DNA from: Arion vulgaris
Lineage: Eukaryota; Mollusca; Gastropoda; Stylommatophora; Arionidae
DNA length: 64,000 nt
Assembly: GCA_020796225.1 (NCBI GenBank)
Contig: CM036765.1
Coordinates: 1,380,728 to 1,444,727 of the forward strand
Direction: 5' to 3'
Shown: one piece after another, positions 56,169 to 64,000 of the stretch
Numbering within the stretch: position 1 is the stretch's first letter
How the letters are laid out: every line of letters begins with the position of its first letter
Position numbers and translations under genes: made by a program
The notes under the pieces: model-generated
The model's input: the letters and a program-made list of their open reading frames with translations, nothing else
Told to the model about the DNA's origin: nothing
The model's database searches: none

Positions 56169-56684
56169 GGAGCCGAGTTCTCTTGAGAAATAACAATTCA
56201 TGTACGATATTAAATAGAAGATGAATGACAGAAATGAGAAACGAAAACTGACAAAACATATACTCTAAAATTGACAGAAGATTAGATGAAAGATAAGGTG
56301 AAATAAAACTAAATGTCGGCAAGTCATCATTTTTGCTGGTGGGGCCAGACAAATATTTAAAAAAAAAATAATAGTTTTGGGTTAGGTTATATTTTATTAT
56401 TGACTATTATTTGTCTATTCTGGCAAGTTATTCGGTAATCGACTAATTCAGTGATTGAATGAAAATCAAATATTTGTTTGTGTTAAATCGAGCCAGTCTA
56501 TAGAGAGTCAGAGGTCGCTATGTTAACAGCTGGCCTAAATAGACCACATTTTTACTGACCATAAAAAATGGTGTGCTTGAAATGTGTAAAATATACTAAT
56601 TAGGGAGGACAGACGCTGAATTTCAGATTGTATATGATATTTTAGCTTTATAAATTTCACTTGTCAAAGCTAATCAGTCTATCT
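56169..56684. other. AT-rich stretch, no gene recognised
   Basis: No supportable ORF, RNA or transposon. The right end leads into the CTATCTATTG tail of LINE B copy 6. Confidence 0.5.
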
Positions 56685-57420
56685 ATTGTCTATTTGTCTA
56701 TTCCCAGGTGGAAGATGTAGTTGGTTGTCCACTCTTGCCGTTAAGCGTAGGGATGGGAGCTTTAATTTGCGTTCTAGGGCTAGATGAGTTGCCCTTGTCG
56801 TGTTGCATCCATGTTTATGTAGTGTGGTCTTGATATTGTCTGTCCATTTTTTTCTTGGTCTTCCCTTAGCTCTAGCACCCATCTCTTTTATTGTATGCTG
56901 TTATTGGTGGTTGGTTGTATTTCATAAGCCACTGCATTTGTTGTCTTTCGATGTATTCGGGGCATGAAATTATGCCCACACCGCTTCTGGTGTCCTCATT
57001 TTGTAGTCTATCTTTCCTGGTGACTCCCACTGCCTCCCATAAACATTTCATTTCACACGTGGTGAGCTTTCTGTGGTGTGTTGCTGTAAGAGACCAAGTT
57101 TGGCACTGGTAACAAAGTGTTGGTAGGAAAATAACTTTTATCATGTCTTTTCACTTCCATCTTGATCTTTGGGTGTTGTAGTAATGGTGCCAGCTGGTAG
57201 GTCAATGTGCTTTTTGACACCTTGTCTCTATTTCTCTATCTAGTTTTCCGTCTTCTGTGAAAATGCTGACTAAATATTTGAATTCAGAAACTTGCTTTAC
57301 TCTGGTGTTATCTATTTGTATGTTTGCTTGGCTTGGTGTTCTGCTTTTTTTCATGGTCTCGGTCTTTTGTTAATGTTGATTTTCATGTTGTACTTCCTAC
57401 ATGCTATTAGCAATGAATTC
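56685..57420 (-). mobile_element. LINE B copy 6: the longest unexpanded copy
   Basis: Across shifts the minus strand reads VSEFKYLVSIFTEDGKLDRE, IKVIFLPTLCYQCQTWSL, RKLTTCEMKCLWEAVGVTRK, DRLQNEDTR, IERQQMQWLMKY, RAKGRPRKKWTDNIKTTLHK. This is the RT thumb to C-terminus order. It gives the reference order for the segments amplified in copies 3, 4 and 5. The 3' tail on the plus strand is a CTATTTGTCTATTCC repeat. Confidence 0.86.
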
Positions 57421-57954
57421 ATGTGTTGTTGTAATCTAAGCTAATCAGTATCACGTTAAAAGTAATAAGCATGAACAACTAATTTCTAAAACAATAAATC
57501 CATGTCACACATTTTTGAGGGGGCCCGGCCCCACTCGTCTTTAATGACAAGCCACTCCTGAAAAAAGCTACCTGAAGATAAAGAAAATATTGATATAAAT
57601 CTAATTCAAGATATAGATTAGATGTACTTAAGATTAATTCAAGATGAGATGTTCTTGATTGATTGATTGACTGATAGAGATCAACATCATTGCGTTTCGG
57701 TGAGTCACCATGTGTGCTCCAATCTCTATCATACACAGGAAGATCTCAGCGGCAGTGCACGAACTCCGTAGCACCGGAAAGGGTCCGCGATGTAATTTAG
57801 AAGATGGAGAAAATAATTTGTATGAATTGTATTTTTTACCTTTTTAATTAATTTTGCTCACCTGTGACCTTCCAGCCTGCCCTTCTCGAGTTTTAACTGT
57901 CAGTGGTTCTTTTATTTGCTCAACTTAAACACTGGACTTACGTTTTACCGTTAG
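57421..57954. other. Non-repetitive stretch, no gene recognised
   Basis: A minus-strand ORF of 85 codons (57479-57736) is low-complexity and unsupported. Confidence 0.45.
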
Positions 57955-58078
57955 TCTGTGATAGGACTAGGAACTCGATCTTACCTACACTACAGATCAG
58001 GGATCTCTGGACAAATATTATGATGGCTTCATGACAGAGCGAAAGGAACGAGAGACCTAACCTCTACGCCAGAAAGCA
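57955..58078 (-). mobile_element. tRNA-derived SINE, copy 3
   Basis: Minus strand: TGGCGTAGAGG (A box), a shortened B-box region (CCTTTCGCTCTGTC), then the shared body GTCCAGAGATCCCTGATCTG and TCGAGTTCCTAGTCCTATCA. Confidence 0.82.
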
Positions 58079-58079
58079 T

Positions 58080-58272
58080 GACTAATTGAGATAAAATGTA
58101 CTTAAGACTAATTGAAGATAAATGTACTTAAGACTAATTGAAGATAAAATGTACTAAGACTAAGAAATAAATGTACTTAAGACTAATTGAAGATAAAATG
58201 TACTTAAGACTAATTGAAGATAAAATGTACTTAAGACTAATTGAAGATAAATGTACTAAGACTAAGTGAAGA
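58080..58272. repeat. 27-bp tandem array, about 7 copies
   Basis: Unit AAGACTAATTGAAGATAAAA, TGTACTT, adjacent to SINE copy 3. Confidence 0.94.
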
Positions 58273-58756
58273 TCTGGATCAGTTGATCATATTTCTGCGA
58301 TCAAGATGCATTCACTAATGATTCAGTTATAGAAGAGATTACATTATAGCTTATGTTGATGGCTGTCAATAACAAATGAAAATAGAAAATGATCAAATTT
58401 AGGAGAGATGATGAAATTAACAATTAATTTCTGGGTAATCACTAGTAGCAACTGTTATAAAAAGAGAGGGTGGTAATATGTTGTGCATTTTCTTAAAAGA
58501 AATGATGAAACTATCACAGAATATGCATTGCAGTGAGAAACAAATGGTTTAAGAAAGAAAGAACGCCTTAGAACCCATTTGAAACCAAACTTTGAAAGAA
58601 CTTTGAAAGAACATTAAAAAACAAACTTTGCTATAGAGCGTAGATGAACATCAGATTCAATTCCTTAGAAGTGATTGAACGAGCTGCTTAATGATAGAGA
58701 GATGAAGACATTGTTTACAGTCCCTATATCACCAGAGGTATGCACACATCAAGGAA
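58273..58756. other. AT-rich stretch, no gene recognised
   Basis: Nothing supportable apart from short direct repeats (CTTTGAAAGAA). Confidence 0.5.
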
Positions 58757-59440
58757 AAAAACACATATATAAAAGTATACACACACACATATAAAAGTAT
58801 ACACACACATATAAAAGTATACACACACATATAAAAGTATACATACACACATATAAAAGTATACACACACACATATATAATAAAAGTATAACACACACAT
58901 AAGTATACATACACACATATAAGTATACACACACATATAAAAGTATACATACACACATATAAAAGTTTCACACACACATATAAAAGTATACATACACACA
59001 TATAAAGTATACACACATAAAGTATAACACACAATATAAAGTATACACACACATATAAGTATACATACAATAAAGTATACACACACATATAAGTATACAT
59101 ACACACATATAAAGTATACATACACACATATAAAGTATACAACACACATATAAGTATACATACACATATAGTATACATACACACATATAAAGTATACATA
59201 CACATATATAAGTATACATACACACATATAGTATACATCACAATATAAAGTATACTACACACATATAAGTATATACACACATATATAGTATACACACTAT
59301 ATAGTTATACACAATATACACACAATATATAAAGTATATACACACATATATAAAAGTATATACATTATAGTTACACACACATATATAAAGTATATACCAT
59401 ATAAAGATTCACATATATAAAGTATATACACACATATATG
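58757..59440. repeat. AC/AT-rich array, units of about 17-22 bp
   Basis: Units of ATATAAAAGTATACACACAC with variable AC runs; many single-base length changes. The minus-strand frames are tyrosine- and cysteine-rich low complexity and are not genes. Confidence 0.93.
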
Positions 59441-59495
59441 AAAAGTTTACTTTTGTTTGACTGTTTATCACAGAATAATCACAATCTGTACTTTG

Positions 59496-59598
59496 TCAGA
59501 TCATTGACTTGACCAAGATGGCGGCTAGTCTAGCAGCTTCCTCCCCGCACATCATCTTGACATGCTTCTGTACACAATCTACTGTATTTCTCATATCA
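59496..59598 (-). CDS. Candidate terminal exon of a cysteine-containing protein
   Basis: On the minus strand a strong acceptor (GACTTTCTGTTTCAG) is followed by a frame open for 33 codons to TGA: DMRNTVDCVQKHVKMMC, then GEEAARLAAILVKSMI. The amphipathic composition and the CVQKHVKMMCGEEAARL pattern look like genuine protein rather than repeat. The spacing recalls secreted Cys-rich domains with C-G-x-E-A-A, but I cannot name the family with confidence. Upstream exons would lie beyond the LINE I arrays at higher coordinates. I found none. Confidence 0.35.
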
Positions 59599-59715
59599 CT
59601 GAAACAGAAAGTCAAATTAGATATTTATTTTCTCTCATTTATTTCACAGATTCCGTTGACAGACAGAAAGTGTGAATCCATTTTATCCACATTTTGCTCA
59701 TTTTCAAATTGTTTT

Positions 59716-59741
59716 TTTCTCTCTCTCTCTCTCTCTCTTAT
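59716..59741. repeat. (CT)n microsatellite
   Basis: About 12 CT dinucleotides following a T run; probably part of the LINE I terminus region. Confidence 0.9.
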
Positions 59742-59768
59742 CACTTTCTTCTTCACCTTTCAACTTCC

Positions 59769-60460
59769 AACGGAGCACAGGTCTTCAACAAGCTTCTTCT
59801 AGCTCTTCCTCTCTCTCTTACCAACGGAGCACAGGTCTTCAACAAACTTCCTCTAGCTCTTCCTCTCTCTCTTGCCAACGGAGCACAGGTCTTCAACAAA
59901 CTTCCTCTAGCTCTTCCTCTCTCTCTTACCAACGGAGCACAGGTCTTCAACAAACTTCCTCTAGCTCTTCCTCTCTCTCTACCAACGGAGCACAGGTCTT
60001 CAACAAACTTCTCTAGCTCTTCCTCTCTCTCTCTTGCCAACGGAGCACAGGTCTTCCACAAGCTTCTTCTAGCTCTTCCTCTCTCTCTTACCAACGGAGC
60101 ACAGGTCTTCAACAAGCTTCTTCTAGCTCTTCTCTCTCTCTTGCCAACGGAGCACAGGTCTTCAACAAATTTCCCTCTAGCTCTTCCTCTCTCTCTTGCC
60201 AACGGAGCACAGGTCTTCAACAAACTTCCTCTAGCTCTTCCTCTCTCTCTTACCAACGGAGCACAGGTCTTCAACAAACTTCCTCTAGCTCTTCCTCTCT
60301 CTCTTACCAACGGAGCACAGGTCTTCAACAAACTTCCTCTAGCTCTTCCTCTCTCTCTTGCCAACGGAGCACAGGTCTTCCACAAGCTTCTTCTAGCTCT
60401 TCCTCTCTCTCTTGCTAACGGAGCACAGGTCTTCAACAAACTTCCTCTAGATCTTCACCT
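59769..60460 (-). repeat. 54-bp tandem array from the LINE I C-terminus, about 13 copies
   Basis: Plus-strand unit AACGGAGCACAGGTCTTCAA, CAAACTTCCTCTAGCTCTTC, CTCTCTCTTRCC. The inverse in one frame reads EEELEKFVEDLCSVG. The 18-codon period leaves long open frames on both strands. Confidence 0.95.
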
Positions 60461-60524
60461 CTCTTGCCATCCCTTTCAATTCTTTATATGTTTTAAATAT
60501 CCTTCTAATATTCCCTTTAGATCT

Positions 60525-61222
60525 CTTCTCCAGGAATGTCTAGACCTTCCACTACTCTTCTTCTCCAGGAATGTCTAGACCTTCCACTACTCTTCTTCTC
60601 CAGGAATGTCTAGACCTTCCACTACTCTTCTTCTCTAGGAATGTCTAGACCTTCCACTACTCTTCTTCTCCAGGAATGTCTAGACCTTCCACTACTCTTC
60701 TTCTCCAGGAATGTCTAGACCTTCCACTACTCTTCTTCTCCAGGAATGTCTAGACCTTCCACTACTCTTCTTCTCCAGGAATGTCTAGACCTTCCACTAC
60801 TCTTCTTCTCTAGGTATGTCTAGACCTTCCACTACTCTTCTTCTCCAGGAATGTCTAGACCTTCCACTACTCTTCTTCTCTAGGTATGTCTAGACCTTCC
60901 ACTACTATTCTTCTCCAGGTATGTCTAGACCTTCCACTACTCTTCTTCTCCAGGAATGTCTAGACCTTCCACTACTCTTCTTCTCCAGGTATGTCTAGAC
61001 CTTCCACTACTCTTCTTCTCCAGGAATGTCTAGACCTTCCACTACTCTTCTTCTCCAGGAATGTCTAGACCTTCCACTACTCTTCTTCTCCAGGAATGTC
61101 TAGACCTTCCACTACTCTTCTTCTCCAGGAATGTCTAGACCTTCCACTACTCTTCTTCTCCAGGTATGTCTAGACCTTCCACTACTCTTCTTCTCTAGGA
61201 ATGTCTAGACCTTCCACTACTC
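60525..61222 (-). repeat. 35-bp tandem array from the LINE I GRPR-type motif, about 20 copies
   Basis: Plus-strand unit TTCTCCAGGAATGTCTAGAC, CTTCCACTACTCTTC. The inverse reads SSGRSRHSWRR, the LINE motif GRPRxTWRR. The flanking LINE residues NPQGKR (upstream) and WRRDLKG (downstream) are both preserved. Confidence 0.95.
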
Positions 61223-61500
61223 CTCTTTCCCTGCGGGTTCCAAAACAGTGCCTGTCTTGCAATGCTTCAGGACGGTCTTCTCAACGTATGTCCAATCCAT
61301 CGCCAGCATCTCTTCCTTTTCTCTTTCTCCACTGGTATCTGCTTAGTTCTTTCTCTGAGTTCCTCGGTCGCAATCTTATCATACCATCTCAGACCCTCTA
61401 TTCTACGTCAACATCCATTTATGAAGGTCGTCTGTAGTTTTCTGGTGGCTCTTATCGCTTTACCTTTCAAATAAAACATTAGGCTGAAATCGAATACACG

Positions 61501-61795
61501 TGTCCTAAACATATAGAAGTCTATGCGTTTAGGGCCTACCAAACCAATATGCAACTTATACACTTTCTTGGCAAAGATCAAACTTATCACAAAGAGTGAT
61601 TAAAATTGCTGGTCAAAGAACGAACGCAAAGAAGAAGAAGAAATAAAACATATAGTAACTTATTATTTTCTAATATTTAATTTAGCTTTGTATTTCAGAG
61701 ATTCTACAAGCATGTTGAAATCGCTTACAAAAATATACGCAAGATTTTCATGCTATTTTCTCAACATTTTTTATATAATAAAATTCTTTTCCATA
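61501..61795. other. AT-rich stretch, no gene recognised
   Basis: Contains an AAGAAGAAGAAGAA run (61628-61642) that could be an old LINE tail. Nothing else is supported. Confidence 0.45.
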
Positions 61796-62155
61796 ACCAA
61801 CTATATATTTATTTGACATAACCAACTATATTTGACATAACCAACTATATTTGACATAACCAACTATATTTGACATAACCAACTATATATGACATAACCA
61901 ACTATATATGACATAACCAACTATATTTGACATAACCAACTATATTTGACATAACCAACTATATTTGACATAACCAACTATATTTGACATAACCAACTAT
62001 ATATTTATTTGACATAACCAACTATATTTGACATAACCAACTATATTTGACATAACCAACTATATATTTATTTGACATAACCAACTATATTTGACATAAC
62101 CAACTATATTTGACATAACCAACTATATTTGACATAACCAACTATATTTGACATA
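61796..62155. repeat. 19-bp tandem array, about 18 copies
   Basis: Unit GACATAACCAACTATATTT, with ATATATTTATTTG long variants and ATATAT variants. It abuts the LINE G tail. Confidence 0.96.
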
Positions 62156-63700
62156 ATAATAATAATAATTCCTCTCGTACATACGTTATACGTTACATAG
62201 GGCCTGCAAGTAATTTCTCCATACCCCTCTATCCTGGGCAACTCGCTCAATCTCCTCCATGGAACTGAGACCGATATTTCCTGCCTCTCTCAGCAAAGTT
62301 CGTTTCATGGTCTCTTAGGTCGACCTCTCTTTCTTGAACCCTTTGCATCCCACTTCAATGCCTGCTTTGATATTCGTTGATCATTTCTCCTCAAGGTGTG
62401 CCCAACATATCTCCATCTTCTCTTTCTTATAACAGTTGTCACTAGTGGTTGACCAGACATGTCTCTGATTTCATCACTTCTCCTGAATTCGTTCCATTTT
62501 ATATTCATTATTTTTGGCAGACATCTATTTTCAAATGCATTCAACTTGTTTTCTATATCTTTAGTCATTTTCCAACTCTCCTGGCATATGTTAGGATTGA
62601 TACAACATTTGAATTCAAAATTCGTAATTTAGTTTTAATACTATATAACTTGCAGTTCCATATTTTATTTATACTTTTAAAAGCTGATGTTGCTTTGCCA
62701 ATTCGTATCATAATTTCTTTTTAACATTTCCTGTGCAATCAAAATTGCTACCTAAATAGGTGAACTGATCTGTTATTTTTATCATTTTAGATTCCAGTGT
62801 GATATCTGCATTACTTGCCATAGGTGTCTTCATTATATTTGTTTTTCATAGCTTATCTGAAGTCCAACTTTTGATGCTATAGATGACAAGTTGTCTGTTT
62901 TCTTTGCATATCTTGGTTGTTTCTACTTAACAGGCAATATCATCTGCAAAATCCAAATCTTCTAGTTGACTATTTTCTACCCAATCGATGCCAGTTTCGC
63001 CCTGCAACATTTTCGCATCCCCCAGTCAATGGCCACTCCAAACAATAGCAGAGATAGAATACAGCCTTGCTTTATTCCGGTTTCAACCATAAACCAGTCG
63101 CTGTATCCACCATCAGTGCGAACTGCACACTGTGAACCATCATAGAAGCTCTTTATAATGTTTATTATTTTGTCTGGTATTCCATAGCATCTCAGAATAT
63201 TCACAGAGAGATTCTGTGTAGACTATCAAAGGCTTTTTAAAATCGATGAAATTTAGTATGATGGATTTGTTGCTTCTCAATATGTTCCTCCAAGATTAGT
63301 CTGGGTAATTATTTGTCTAAGCGGCTTCTCCCAGGTCTAAAACCAGCTTGTTCTTCTCTCAGGGTTGTGTCCACTGCTCCTTTGATTCTATTAAGAATGA
63401 TTTTGCAGAAAGTCTTGGTCATTACTGATAATAGGGTGATCCCTCCCCAGTTGTTGCAATCTTTGAGATCACCTTTTTTGGGGATCTTAAAAATTATTCC
63501 CTTCTTCCATTGATCTGGGACAGTTTCTTCTTCCCATACTTTATTAAATAGTTCTTGCACCTGGCTAATAGTTGTATCATCAGCCGCTTTGAGCATTTCT
63601 GCAGTAATGTTGCCATCACCCGCTGCCTTATTGTTTATCAAAGTCGATTGCCTCTTTACCTCAACTACACTTATCATTTCTTTGTTAATTGGTAGGAGCT
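62156..63700 (-). mobile_element. LINE G copy 1: reverse transcriptase core and C-terminus
   Basis: The best-preserved RT in the window, although frameshifted. The minus strand from 63677 reads NNKAAGDGNITAEMLKAADD, VPDQWKKGIIFKIPKKGDLK, NNWGGITLLSV and EEQAGFRPGRS (fingers and palm). Next come YSDWFMVETGIKQGCILSLL (63060), DFADDIAC with the catalytic FADD at 62949-62938, a broken thumb, and FENRCLPKIMNIKW. The end reads WRYVGHTLRRNDQRISKQAL, GSRKRGRPKRP, EIERVAQDRGVWRNYLQALC and a stop. The copy ends in (ATT)n at 62156-62172. Motifs and the short-repeat tail suggest an RTE-like LINE (inference). No endonuclease was seen. Confidence 0.9.
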
Positions 63701-63714
63701 GTTTCTTGCCTCTT

Positions 63715-64000
63715 CGTCAAACTTGAGTAGTACTGGTTAGTTAGTTTGTTCCTTTCGTGCCAAAGGCGGCACATAGAGCAGAGGTTTTAGATCTCCATGT
63801 GATACGGTTCTTTGCTAGCAGTTGGAGATCTTGTATTTATTTACATCCCAATAGTTTACTTTCTTGTTGGATGGTTCTTCGAAGAGTGGTCTTTGGTCTT
63901 CCACGTTTTCTTTTCCAACTGGTGACCACATAAGGACTTGTCGATTTAGTCTCTTTTCGTCTGATCTAAGAACATGACTATCTTCCACCTTGTTTCCTTA
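63715..64000 (-). mobile_element. LINE J: C-terminal fragment, continues beyond the window
   Basis: Minus strand, across one or two shifts: HVLRSDEKRLNRQVLMWSPV, GKRKRGRPKTTLRRTIQQES, LQLLAKNRITWRSKTSALCA, AFGTKGTN and a stop, then an AACTAACCAG tail. The upstream part lies outside the window. Confidence 0.83.

Larger units (their letters stand above)
59765..61500 (-). mobile_element. LINE I: C-terminal region with two independent internal arrays
   Basis: The minus strand from 61490 down reads RKLQTTFINGC, LRWYDKIATEELRERTKQIP, KEKRKRCWRWIGHTLRRPS, SIARQALFWNPQGKR. It then continues into SSGRSRHSWRR, which becomes the 35-bp array. Beyond that array the single-copy part WRRDLKG ... KGWQER (60530-60465) follows. 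The next part, equivalent to KFVEDLCSVG (the usual LINE C-terminal end), forms the 54-bp array. The segment order is that of an ordinary LINE ORF2 C-terminus. A stop within RRPS/SIARQ shows decay. RT palm and endonuclease are absent. Confidence 0.86.

Noticed and set aside
58724..59295. Tyrosine/cysteine-rich minus-strand ORFs
   Set aside because: Direct translation of an AC/AT microsatellite-like array.
59512..59530. Coding start or YY1-type site at CCAAGATGGCGGC
   Set aside because: The plus-strand frame runs into intron-like sequence without homology, and the minus-strand exon reading of the same bases is better supported. The factor-site match alone is weak.
59694..60578. Overlapping ORFs of 294 and 228 codons on opposite strands
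   Set aside because: 54-bp LINE-derived array; the apparent proteins are shifted readings of the LINE C-terminus.

Overview
The window is eukaryotic, almost certainly metazoan, and is dominated by non-coding repeats. I see one convincing intact protein gene, a beta-1,3-galactosyltransferase-like type II membrane protein (7851-9017, minus). There are two or three weak exon candidates. Almost everything else is non-LTR retrotransposon (LINE) debris, tRNA-derived SINEs and over 45 tandem arrays (minisatellites, periods 4-55 bp). The LINE mix, the tRNA-SINE and the intronless GalT gene would suit a mollusc, but that placement is inference. No prokaryotic gene structure, rRNA, true tRNA or CRISPR is present.

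LINE families are named here by visible motifs. A carries an RNase H domain (YTDGS ... DSQSM ... GHAGVxGNE) and a C-terminal SEHLWxCPxC motif; copies at 2705, 4554, 5212, 10013, 31635, 34886, 41425. B has KxDRxxNED ... IxxQQxxWFGH ... RGRPRKxW and a GAA-rich tail; copies at 3716, 5262, 11019, 17880, 21843, 56685. C has the EEWRTTVEA end; copies at 19730, 36700. D has YFGHIKR ... GRPRRRW; copies at 12166, 29382, 38906. E has VKQGCVLAPTLF; copies at 33236, 42055. F ends in RHGT; copies at 9485, 38655. G has GIKQGC, FADD and an (ATT)n tail; copies at 62156, 41322 and a tiny piece at 29341. H, I and J are single C-termini at 42966, 59765 and 63715. Three full or partial tRNA-SINEs lie at 22060, 40722 and 57955.

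Layout. 0-7 kb: 24-, 15- and 35-bp arrays interrupted by family A and B LINEs, then a CAG-rich array. 7.5-9.1 kb: the GalT gene and tandem copies of its own 3' end. 9.5-22.2 kb: LINE pieces alternating with arrays. 22.7-28 kb: a 25-bp array with a 2.4-kb higher-order duplication. 28.6-39 kb: further arrays, a LINE E nested in LINE A, and LINE C and D pieces. 39-43 kb: arrays, a SINE and minus-strand LINEs. 43-51.6 kb: an 8.6-kb array of about 210 units of 41 bp. 52-53 kb: an array made from a SINE body. 53-62 kb: mixed arrays, a LINE B, a SINE and a LINE I with two internal arrays. 62-64 kb: the RT core of LINE G and the end of LINE J.

The main observation is that at least eight arrays, including the largest, can be read as tandem amplifications of segments of LINE ORFs or of a SINE. 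In each case the matching element sequence is still present on one or both sides. The GalT gene has started the same process at its own stop codon. LINEs have also landed inside pre-existing arrays, where array phase reveals target-site duplications of 10-12 bp. Several stretches have many single-base indels against their own repeat consensus, so copy numbers and joins there depend on assembly quality.
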